Notes under the pieces: generated by a model
Databases searched by the model: none
What the model saw: the letters and a program-made list of their open reading frames with translations, nothing else
Told to the model about the DNA's origin: nothing
Translations under genes and position numbers: made by a program
DNA from: Conchocele bisecta
Lineage: Eukaryota; Mollusca; Bivalvia; Lucinida; Thyasiridae
Reading direction: 5' to 3'
Length of the DNA: 64,000 nt
Assembly (NCBI GenBank): GCA_029237695.1
Contig: JAQRGA010000034.1
Location: 1 to 64,000, forward strand
Shown here: positions 54,640 to 64,000 of the stretch, one piece after another
How the letters are laid out: the number at the start of each line of letters is the position of its first letter
Numbering within the stretch: position 1 is the first letter of the stretch

Positions 54640-55440
54640 CCCTGCTGGGCTTGCAGATGTTACAAGTGACTGGGCGGGTGGTTGTTCGGGCAAACGTGAT
54701 GGCATAAATTAACGGTAGGGGTTCCTCCTTATAGCAATCATGATTTGCCTGGTTTGGCCCTCAGTTATGTTTTTATCTTGGGCTCTTTTGTTACCTGGCA
54801 TCAGATCCGGATTATTCTGAATATATATTTTTTTGTCTAGCTCGCTTGCGGAAAGCGAGACATAGTGATCACAATGACGTCCGGGTGTCCGTGCGTCCGA
54901 AATCTGCGTAAAGTTTTTAAAAATACCATCAAATGCCTCGGCGGGCTCAACATGCGGGCCGTGGCCATCTGGTTTATTGTAAATATTCAGTTCTGGTCCA
55001 GTATGCCAGGAGTCATACCCGTGTTTTACAAACATAATCTCTAGTTTTACAACTTTACAGTGGGTGGCAGGTGGGAGCGCGCGATGGGTAATTTAACGAT
55101 CGGGGTTCATCCTTACCGGAATCCCGACTGGAGACCTGGTTTGGCCCTCACATACATCTTTGGCATTTTGTATGCGACAGTTGAATCTGGTTATACCCCT
55201 TATGTGGTTATACCCCCCAAGTGACTTTGGTGTGGTATGGACCTGGCACCAGGTCAGGTTATTCTAATTTCAGGGCGGAATATATTTGTTCTCGATGTAA
55301 ATATTCCGTTCTAATTTGGGGATTTTCCCCCCAATGCAGCAGGTTAAAATGGGATCGAATCCGTTTGCCCGGCCTTACATGACCTTAGCTGTTGATAGGC
55401 CGTTAAACACTAATAAACAAACAAACAAACAACTTTACAC
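54640..55440 (+). mobile_element. two family S copies, one with an insertion
   Basis: The first (54640-55030) holds the short Helentron-like element 54835-54971. The second (55065-55435) is close to full: GATGGGTAATTTAACGATCG, CAAGTGACTTTGGTGTGG, CTTAGCTGTTGATAGGCCG, TTAAACACTAAT and an (AAAC)n tail. Confidence 0.75.
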
Positions 55441-55496
55441 CAAATCAGTTTTATTGCCAGAGCCTGAACAGGCTCAACCAATCAAACTGTGCGAGT

Positions 55497-55715
55497 TTAA
55501 CCCTTATAATTGTGGAAACAAAATTGTTGTTTTATATTTTGTCGTCTTTCTCAACAAAACCATTGTTTGACAGCACTTCAGAATCATTTCAATTGGAAAC
55601 ATGTTTTGACAACACTTTAGAATCGTTTCCATTGGAAATGATTCTAAAATGTTGTCAAAGCATGTTTTGGACGAGAAAAATGGAAAATAAAAAATAATCA
55701 GCAGACGGCAAAAAA
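55497..55715. mobile_element. MITE family B copy
   Basis: TTTAACCCTTATAATTGTGG start, repeated central arm (GACAGCACTTCAGAATCATT, GACAACACTTTAGAATCGTT) and CAGCAGACGGC near the end. Confidence 0.75.
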
Positions 55716-55807
55716 TGAGAATCTCGTTCCAGCTCAGAAAGTGTTGTAGTTACAGGACGTGACAACAGTCATGTGTTATTGCCAGATGTAATTGTTAAAT
55801 CATGATA

Positions 55808-56403
55808 ATGTGGCTGTGACTGGAGAAATGGGGTTTATGGATTTTGCGACCAGTGTAGAGCCAGATCAGCTTGTGCATCCGCACAGTCTGATCAGGATCT
55901 GCACTGTTCGCCATTCCATCAATGAAACGCCGGCCATGCTTCTAACAAGGAATATAGATACATTGGAACCTCTCTAAACTGGACACCCTGGGAGGTCCCC
56001 AGGGTGACAGTTTTAGAGATTCCACTGTAATTCAAATATATGTCTATGTGCTTGACAACCATGACCGTATATTATTATCAGATATACATTTCAGTGAAAC
56101 AAGGAAGCAATTTTCAATTTAAGGATAAATTTATTAATTTTTATTATTCTGAATTTACTACATTATCACAGCCATTTAGGCTGTGATAATGTAATAAATT
56201 CAGTTTAATAATTCTGCATACTTTTAATAATTAAATATATGTAGTGGTTAGTTCTATGTGAAATAATGCATTTTGGGAAAAATAAATGATTACTCCCTCA
56301 AAGTAGATATTAAGTATACTTTGCAATTTTGGTGAAATCGACTATAGGAGCTACATTGGTCACAAATGCCATAAGCCCCCATTTCTCCAGTCACAGCCAT
56401 ATG
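55808..56403. mobile_element. MITE family C copy with two nested insertions
   Basis: ATGTGGCTGTGACTGGAGAA left and TTCTCCAGTCACAGCCATAT right. A mariner-like MITE (about 55958-56033) and a 5'-truncated MITE A (56112-56344) lie inside. Confidence 0.8.
56112..56344. mobile_element. MITE family A, left end missing
   Basis: Starts inside the element at CAATTTTCAATTTAAGGAT, has the central palindrome, and ends GGTGAAATCGACTA. Confidence 0.75.
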
Positions 56404-57214
56404 TATGTCTTCTGTTGTAGCCCACCATGACACTGTAACTGTTGTGAACCGTATAGATGCTCACCCACCTCCTGCATGTGACTGTGATAATATATTTTAG
56501 TAAACGACATTGATTTCACACGATTGTTGGACTTTATTCTTTTATTGTACGCTGGATATTTACCAAAATGTGGAAATTCCCTAGATTTACATTTCCTCAT
56601 TTCTTGTCTTTTTATAATTTACCCTTGTCTGTCCGTCCATCCATCCATCCATCCTTTGTGCATTTAAGTCCATTCCTCGGCCACTATAACACCTACGGCT
56701 ATCAAACTTGTACACCATAATCGGCTGTGGGTGGCAGCATGCGATGGGTAATTTAACGATCGGGATTCATCCTCAAGGGAATCTCGACCTATTACTTTTA
56801 GGGGAAGGGGCCAAGTGACTTTGGTGTGGTGTGGAATTTGCACCAGGTCATTATTTTTTTGGATGTAAATATTCCGTTGCCAATGCAGGTCAGGTTATTC
56901 TAATTTCAGTTCTGAATATATTGTTTCTTTTCGATGTAAATATCTCCCCGCCCCCCCCCATGCAGCAGATTAAATACGGGAACAAACCCGTTGGCCCGAC
57001 CTTAAATGACCATAGCTGTCGTTAAACACCATAAAACAATAATCAGCTATTGCTCAACATCAGCAACTGACAACATTGGACTTTGACCCACTTTTTTCCG
57101 CTTAAATAACTAGTAGTTGTTTGACGGAAGCGTCGTCGGCGTCAACACATATACACGTATACATCGGCGTCAACATTTACGTCCAATAGTTGAATATCCC
57201 TTTAGTCGGATCCA
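56404..57214 (+). mobile_element. pearl-like fragment and family S relics
   Basis: A CCATCCATCCATCC patch at 56636-56655 is followed by a truncated core, then family S pieces 56720-57045 with CATAGCTG-CGTTAAAC at the end. Confidence 0.5.
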
Positions 57215-57892
57215 GTGGGTGGTTGGTCGGACGAACGTGAAGGCGTAAATTAACGGTAGGGGTTCCTCCTTATCGGTATCACAATTTGCCTGGTTTGGCC
57301 CTCATGTACGTTTTTATATCTGTGGCTCTTTTCTTACCTGCGAGTTGAATTTGGTTATTGCCTATTATAAAAGTAGTAAGATTATTACTGATCCTACATT
57401 ATCTGATTAATTACTGATAACATTCAATGTTAAGTTTTCGTGTTACGGTCATTACTTCAACACCTTATCAGTTACAGTCATCAAACTTTATACATACCTT
57501 TACTATGATATGTAGATGAATATAGGACTATTAAAAAAAAATCCGGGCTCCAGGGTCAAGGTCAAACTCTATTTCTTTCTATGCTACAAACTGAACATTA
57601 ATGCATGAAGACCCGTTTTCTCGTGTGCTCTGTACACCTTACCTGTAGAGAGAATAGCCTCCAGTTGAACACATTGTGCATGTGCAAATGTCCGGACTGA
57701 CCACTAACTGTCCAGGTAAATTATTACAGGTAATTTATACAGGTAAATTACATTTATACAGGTAAATTACATTTCCGTAAACTGTAAAATATTGTGGCAA
57801 TATGTGGACCTGTGCAGATATGATATGTAGATAAATATATGACTATTAAACAAAAGTCTGGGCTCCAGTAGCGAGCATTATTGTATCCCCCG
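57215..57892 (+). repeat. family S 5' part, then the poly-T-type repeat unit
   Basis: GGTTGGTCGGACGAACGTG and GGGGTTCCTCCTTATCGG at 57220-57275. CAATGTTAAGTTTTCGTG at 57423. TAGATRAATATAGGACTATT at 57512 and again near 57830, with GGGCTCCAGTAGCGAGC at 57860. Confidence 0.6.
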
Positions 57893-58575
57893 GAGTCCGT
57901 CGGGGGATACTATGGATTTGACAGCGGGCCGCGTCCGCGTCCGTCTGCGTCCGCCGCAGACACTTCTTGTCCGGAGCATAACTCGAACACCCTTTGGAAT
58001 ATTTTCATGAAACTTCACACATGCATAGACCACGACCCGAAGGTGTGTCACGCACAAGAATGACAACTCTTGCATAGCTATTTTTTTTAGTTATCTCCCT
58101 TTTTTGTTTCGCGCACTGATTTCGTGTCTGGAGCATAACTCGACCACCCTTTGTAATATTTTCATGAAACTTCACACATGCATAGACCACGACACTAGCG
58201 TGTGTCACGCACAAGAATGACAACTCTTGCATAGCTAATTTTTGAGTTATCTCCATTTTTTGTTTCGCGCACTGATTGACCATAACTCGACCACCCTTTG
58301 GAATATTTTTATGAAACTTCACACATTCAATTAGACCACGAACCGAAGGTGTGTCGTGCACAAGAATGACAACTCTTGCATAGCTAATTTTTGAGTATCT
58401 CCTTTTTTGTTTTCGTGCACTGATTTCCTGTCCAGAACATAACTCGACCACCCTTTGGAATATTTTCATGACACTTCACACATGCATAGACCACGACCCG
58501 GAGGTGTGTCGCGCACAAGAATGACAACTCTTGCATAGCTAATTTTTGAGTTATCTCCTTTTTTTGTTTTGCACA
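57893..58575. mobile_element. pearl-like element, second copy of the 6466 family
   Basis: The same GTATCCCCCG hairpin, GCGTCCGCGTCCG patch and four cores as at 6466-7290. It sits directly after GTAGCGAGCATTATT of the poly-T unit. Confidence 0.75.
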
Positions 58576-60570
58576 CTCTACAAACTGGACAATAATGCAT
58601 GAAGACCCGTTTTCTCGTGTGCTCTGTACACCTTACCTGTAGAGAGAACAATAGCCTTCTCCGGTTGAACAATATAGACTGGGAGAACCATTCACCTGTG
58701 CATGTACTAGCATGTGCAAATGTCCAGTCTTGACCACTCTGACCACAGGTAATTTATACAGGTAAATTACTACATTGTATATTACATTTCCGTAAACTGA
58801 GTTGAAAATATTGTGGCATTATGTGGACCTGTGCAGATATATGTAGATAAATATAGGACTATTAACAAAAATTCTGGGCTCCAGTAGCAAGCATTATTAT
58901 TTTTAATTTTTAAAAAAAAAAATCCATTTTTTTTCTTCATTTTTTTGTTCAAATTCTTTTTAAATTTTTGACTAGTAGCATAAGGTCGTAAGTGCTATAT
59001 ACAGACTATTATCATATAATAAAACAATTATTGACTAGTGAGCCATAGAATATAATCGGATATTCCATGGCTCACTAGTCAATAATTGTATAATATGTTC
59101 GGGCCAGTGAAAATTGCTTTCGGGCCCAGGCTCGAGGTCAAGGCGGGACAAGGTGAGGCATTTGATTCCGCGGAATTCTTGTTTACTTATCTCCCTTTGT
59201 TGTTTCATATAACTCGAACACCCTTTGGAATATTTTTATGCCCCACCACGATAGTGGAGGGGGCATTTAGTGTTACCCTTCTCCGTCCGTCCGTCCGCAC
59301 ACACGAATGGGTACTTATTGTAAGCGTACGGGGATCTTATTGGGTAGGGCTAGGATAGTGTTGGGTACTCTTGTTGGGTATTTTTATACAGTAAAAACCC
59401 AACAAGTATTCATTCGTAGGAACGTGCGTCCCGTCCTCCCGTCCGTCCGTCCTCCCGTCCGACAACTATGGACGTTTCGCGCACTGATTGACCATAATTC
59501 GACCACCCTTTGGAATATCTTTATGAAACTTCACACATTCAATTACACCACGAACCGAAGGTGTGTCGTGCACAAGAATGACAACTCTTGCATAGCTAAT
59601 TTTTTAGTTATCTCCCTTTTTTTGTTTTCGCGCACTGATTTCCTGTCCGGAGAATAACTCGACCACCCTTTGGAATATTTTCATGAAACTTCACACATGC
59701 ATAGACCACGACCCGGAGGTGTGTCGCGCACAAGAATGACAACTCTTGTGTAGCTAGTTTTTGTTGAGTTATCTCCCTTTTTTGTTTTGCGCACTCTAGA
59801 AACTGGACAATAATGCATGAAGACCCGTGCAAATGTCCAGTATTGACCACTCTGACCACAGGTAATTTATACAGGTAAATTACTACATTGTATACAATGT
59901 ATTATATTTCCGTAAACTGTGTTGAAAATATTGTGGCATTATGTGGACCTGTGCAGATATATGTAGATAAATATAGGACTATTAAAAAACAATTCTGGGC
60001 TCCAGTAGCAAGCATTATTATTTTTAATTTTTTTTTTTTCCATTTCTTTTTTCTTTTTTTTTCTCAAATTCTTTTTAAATTTTTGTCTAGTAGCATAAGG
60101 TCGTAAGTGCTATATACAGACTATTATCAGATAATAAAACAATTATTGACTAGTGAGCCATAGAATATAATCGGATATTCCATGGCTCACTAGTCAATAA
60201 TTGTATAATATGTTCGGGCCAGTGAAAATTGCTTTCGGGCCCAGGCTCGAGGTCAAGGCCGGACAAGGCGAGGCATTTGATTCCGCGGAATTCTTGTTTA
60301 CTTATCTCCCTTTGTTGTTTCATGCTCTGATTTCGTATCCAGAGCATAACTCGAACACCCTTTGGAATATTTGTATGTCCCACCACGACAGTGGAGGGGG
60401 CATTTAGTGTTACCCTTGTCCGTCCGTCTGTCCGCACACACGAATGGGTACTTGTTGTAAGCGTACGGGGATCTTATTGGGTAGGGTTAGGATAGTGTTG
60501 GGTACTCTTGTTGGGTATTTTTATACAGTAAAAACCCAACAAGTATTCATTCGTAGGAACGTGCGTCCCG
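58576..60570 (+). repeat. segmental tandem duplication (two units about 1.1 kb apart)
   Basis: The order 'AATAATGCATGAAGACCCGT, CAGGTAATTTATACAGG, GTGTTGAAAATATTGTGG, hairpin, TGTTCGGGCCAGTG, CCACCACGAYAGTGGAGG, TTGGGTACTCTTGTTGGG' occurs at 58590-59440 and again at 59810-60565. Pearl cores (59480-59800) separate the two units. Confidence 0.8.
59024..59092. repeat. hairpin, first copy (second at 60140-60208)
   Basis: CAATTATTGACTAGTGAGCC and its complement enclose a GAATATAATCGGATATTCC loop. The second copy at 60140-60208 appears identical. Confidence 0.85.
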
Positions 60571-60956
60571 TCCCGTCCTCCCGTCCGTCCGTCCGTCACA
60601 AAACTTTAACACTCGGGTAAATGTCTCATAATTTCTTCATCCTTCCACCGATCTGCTTCATATTCATATACACATAGCTCTGATGGTTCACTACCGCCCT
60701 GTGCCAAATCCACGTTTGTCATGCCCCCGCCAAGCCCAGGGTCAAGGTCACATACTTGGTGCTTCAAAAACTTTAACGCTCCGGTAAATATCTTATAATT
60801 TCTGTTTTCTTTCACGGATCAGTTTCATATTTCATATACACATTGCTCTAATGGTCCTCTACCGCCCTGTGCCAAATCCACGTTCGCCCTGCCCCCCCGC
60901 CAAGCCCAGGGTCAAGGTCACATACTTGGTGCTTCAAAAACTTTAACGCTCAGGTA
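60571..60956. repeat. 168 bp satellite, first part
   Basis: After a CCCGTCCGTCCGTCCGTC patch, two units start with AAAACTTTAACRCTCSGG (60600, 60767) and carry GTGCCAAATCCACGTT and GCCCAGGGTCAAGGTCAC. The array resumes at 62616. Confidence 0.88.
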
Positions 60957-62615
60957 AATATCTTATTAGGTTTGAGGCGGCTTTCAGCTACGCCGAAAAC
61001 CTATTGTATTCGTTTGTTTTTTTTTTTTGTTTTTTTAATTTGTTTTTTTATTCAGCCGTTCAGTCTACAGCCCAAACCGCTGGTCGGATCGACAGATATC
61101 TCTTAATACCACTTTCCACGAAACCGGAAGTGACGTCATACTTTCTATAACTTCCTTATTTTCCAACCGATTTCAAAAATTCTTATTGCATTGGAAAGCT
61201 GACGAAATTCTCCGAGTATCTCGAACCTGCTGACAGTTCTCGGCTATCTGGTCAAATAAGAGAGCTATAGGCATTTGAAGTTGAAAAATGTACATACTTT
61301 TCAACGATTTTGCCGAATTTTTGCCGAATTTTGGCTGATAACGGGTGGTCTTTACAAACGTTTTCCAATTTGTACAGTAATGTCAGCAACATAAATTCTT
61401 GCCAGTGTGATAGGGGAGTGTCAGGCGCATAAAAGATGATAATTTTCAGAGCTCTATATTGACTACTTCCGGTTCATTGGATGTCAAATTGATGTAACGT
61501 CTTTTTTTCAAGTTTTCAAAATAGAGCAAAACGGATGTGACGTCAGCTTTGTTATTTATCAATAGATTTCAAAATTTCTTGCTGCGGTCGATATTTCAGT
61601 CCTTTAGCTAAAACTTTCACGCTTTGTGCCCGGCCTATGGTGAAAAACAAACGAAAACTTCACTGGTGGAATATTGCACATATTTAATTTCCGTTTTAAG
61701 TGTATTTACAAATGGCGTAAGCTGCAATTTAAGGGCGATAACTATCGAAAAATAATCATCCGCTGACTTACGGGCTCCCTCCATCTACACCAAACCGCTG
61801 GTCGGATCGACTTCAAATTTTGCAAGCCGATTCGGATCAAGTGTGAGCAGAGACTCAGAGATTTTCATTCATATTTTAATGCTACTTTCCACAAAACGGA
61901 AAACAAGTGACGTCATACTTCATATAACTTCCTTATTTTCCAACCGATTTCAAGAATCCTTTTTGCATTGGAAAGCTGACAAAATTCTCTATCTCAAAGT
62001 CACTGACAGTTTTCGGCTATCTGCTCAAATAAAAGAGCTATATGCATTTGAAGTTGAAAATAAAAATGTACATACTTTTCAACGATTTTGCCGAATTTCG
62101 GCTGATAACGGGTGGTCTTTACAAACGTTTTCCAATTTGTACCGTACTGTCAGCAACATAATTTCTTGCCAGGGTGATAGGGAAGTGTCAGCCGCATGAA
62201 AGATGATAATTTTCAGAGCTATATCTTGACTACTTACCGCTCTATTCGATGTCAAAGATGAACGTATTTTTCAAATTTTCAATATAGAGCAAACGGATGT
62301 GACGTCAGCTTCGTTATTTATCATTCGATTTCAATTGTTTTTGCTGTAGTCGATATTTCAGTCCTTTAGCTAAAACTTTGGCTGAGGATCGAACCCGGTA
62401 TCCCTCGCTCCGAGTCCATCGCTCTACCTCTAAGCTAACCGGCCCCACATCGGTGTGATGATGCGAACACAATAATGTTGGACTGTTCATTCTAAAACTT
62501 CAGAAATTCTTTTTGCAACCGATAGTTTACACCTTGGGCTAAAGCTTAGTTACACATGAAATCAATGTTTGAGGCTCAAACCGTTGATGCAGCTCAAGCT
62601 GCTCTAGTTATTTTT
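60957..62615 (+). mobile_element. 1.66 kb insertion in the satellite, Helitron-like 3' end
   Basis: It enters after AAATATCTTAT and ends GCAGCTCAAGCTGCTCTAG|T, a hairpin followed by CTAG. Inside are two long copies (about 61075-61640 and 61793-62370) sharing ACCGCTGGTCGGATCGAC, AACTTCCTTATTTTCCAACC and TTCAACGATTTTGCCGAATT. The 118-codon frame at 61843-62199 is within the second copy and looks non-coding. Confidence 0.7.
62381..62446 (-). mobile_element. tRNA-like sequence within the insertion
   Basis: On the minus strand: GGGGCCGGTTAGCTTAGAGG then GTAGAGC (A box), and CGGGTTCGATCC (B box). The anticodon stem does not pair convincingly and the acceptor ends do not match, so a tRNA relic or SINE head is likelier than a functional tRNA. 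Confidence 0.5.
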
Positions 62616-64000
62616 CTTTCCATTCACGGATCAACTTCATATTTCATATACGCGTTGCTCTAATGGTCCTCTACCGCCCTGTGCCAAATCCACGTTCGTC
62701 CTGCCCCCGCCAAGCCCAGGGTTAAGATCACATACTTAGTGCTTCAAAAACTTTAAAGCTCAGGTAAATATCTTATAATTTCTGTTTTCTTTCACGGATC
62801 AGCTTCATATTTCATATATGCATTGCTCTAATGGTCCTCAACCGCCCTGTGCCAAATCCACGTTCGTCCTACCCCCGCCAAGCCCAGGGTCAAGGTCACA
62901 TACTTGGTGCTTCAAAAACGTTAACGCTCGCGTAAATATCTTATAATTTCTGTTTTCTTTCACCAATCAGCTTCATATTTCATATACGCATTGCTCCAAT
63001 GGTCCTCCACTGTCCTGTGCCAAATCCACGTTCGTCCTGCCCCCGCCAAGCCCAGGGTCAAGGTCACATATTTAGTGCTTCAAAAACTTTAACGCTCAGG
63101 TAAATATCTTATAATTTCTGTTGTCTTTCACGGATCATCTTCATACTTCATGTATGCATTGCTGTAATGGTCCTCTACCGCCCTGTGCCAAATCCACGTT
63201 CGTCCTGCCCCCGCGGAGCCCAGGGTCAAGGTCACATACTTGGTGCTTCAAAAACTTTAACGCTCGGGTAAATATCTTATAATTTCTGTTTGCTTTCACG
63301 GATCAGCTTTATATTTCATATACGCATTGCTCTGATGCTCCTCTACTGTCCTGTGCCAAATCCACGTTCGTCCTGCCCCCGCCAAGCCCAGGGTCAAGGT
63401 CACAATCTTAGTGCTTCAAAAACGTTAACGCTCAGGTAAATATCTTATCATTTCTGTTGTCTTTCACGGATCAGCTTCATATTTCATATATGCATTGCTA
63501 TAATGGTCCTCTACCGCCCTGTGCTAAATTCACGTTCGTCCTACCCCCGCCGAGCCCAGGGTCAAGGTCACATACTTGGTGCTTCAAAAACTTTAACGCT
63601 CGGGTAAATATCTTATAATTTCTGTTTGCTTTCACGGATGAGCTTCATATTTCATATACGCATTGCTCTAATGGTCCTCTACTGTCCTGTGCCAAATCCA
63701 CGTTCGTCCTTCCCCTGCCAAGCCCAGGGTCAAGATCACATACTTAGTGCTTCAATAACTTTTAACGCTCAGGTAAATATTTTATAATTTCTGTTTTCTT
63801 TCACCGATCAGCTTCATTCTTCATATACGCATTTCTCTTATGGTCCTCTACCACCCTGTGCGAAATCCACGTTTCTCCTGCGCCAAGCCCAGGGTCAAGG
63901 TCATATACTTGGTTCTTCAAAAACTTTAACGCTCGGGTAAATATCTTATAATTTCTGTTCCCTACCACGGATCAGCTTCATACTTCATATACGCATTGCT
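62616..64000. repeat. 168 bp satellite, continuing past the window end
   Basis: CTTCAAAAACTTTAACGCTC recurs near 62743, 62910, 63078, 63246, 63414, 63582, 63751 and 63917, so the period is close to 168 bp. Each unit has TTCACGGATCAGCTTCATAT, ATGGTCCTCTACCGCCCTG and CCAAGCCCAGGGTCAAGGTC. The copies are about 90% alike. Confidence 0.92.

Noticed and set aside
61843..62199. 118-codon frame in the satellite insertion
   Set aside because: The sister copy at 61075-61640 has no matching open frame, so it is not under coding constraint.
62381..62446. Possible tRNA gene (minus strand)
   Set aside because: A and B boxes are clear, but the anticodon stem and acceptor pairing fail and it sits inside a mobile insertion. 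It is kept only as a tRNA-like relic.
62616..64000. Regular repeats considered as a CRISPR array
   Set aside because: The whole 168 bp unit is repeated without unique spacers, and the genome is eukaryotic.

Overview
The window is animal nuclear DNA, most likely from a heterodont bivalve mollusc. Short, GC-rich exons with canonical GT-AG introns sit in AT-rich sequence crowded with repeat families of a kind known from clams: (CCGT)n microsatellites joined to 150-190 bp tandem core repeats ('pearl'-like, Helentron-associated elements), tRNA-derived SINEs and many palindromic MITEs. The species cannot be named from the sequence alone. I see no rRNA, no CRISPR array and no convincing intact tRNA.

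One protein-coding gene is supported: the 3' part of a TRPM-family cation channel on the + strand. Nine exons (4599-4843, 5129-5260, 15272-15526, 16231-16405, 18535-18697, 19916-20103, 20605-20737, 23918-24055, 44380-44566) join in phase to give 537 residues and a stop. They encode the cytosolic pre-membrane segment, S1-S6 with the pore, the TRP helix and a C-terminal coiled coil. The TRPM2/4/5/8-type intracellular Ca2+ site (E, Q in S2; N, D in S3) is present. The filter reads YGE. The reading frame ends after the coiled coil with no NUDT9-H or kinase domain. Upstream exons lie before the window.

Layout. 1-4598: intron with a 1.76 kb TIR element carrying two tandem arrays, then a pearl-like element. 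4599-5260: exons 1-2. 5261-15271: 10 kb intron of pearl-like elements, a poly-T-rich repeat family and a SINE-like copy split by a MITE. 15272-24055: exons 3-8 with short introns full of MITEs. 24056-44379: 20 kb intron of nested tandem arrays. 44380-44566: last exon. 44567-64000: downstream DNA with stacked SINE-like copies and MITEs, a 1.1 kb-spaced segmental duplication, and a 168 bp satellite running off the window end.

The most unusual signal is that several splice junctions of the channel gene are themselves tandemly duplicated. The exon 5 donor is repeated 14 times as a 33 bp minisatellite, the exon 9 acceptor about three times, the exon 3 donor twice, and the exon 1 donor as a degenerate pair. 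The second is a MITE family (about 300 bp, ends TAGCC...GGCTA) whose 3 bp CWG target duplication can be read from several occupied/empty site pairs inside this window.

Exon coordinates were worked out by eye from splice consensus, phase and remembered family resemblance. No alignment or database search was run. Repeat boundaries are approximate unless a target duplication is stated.
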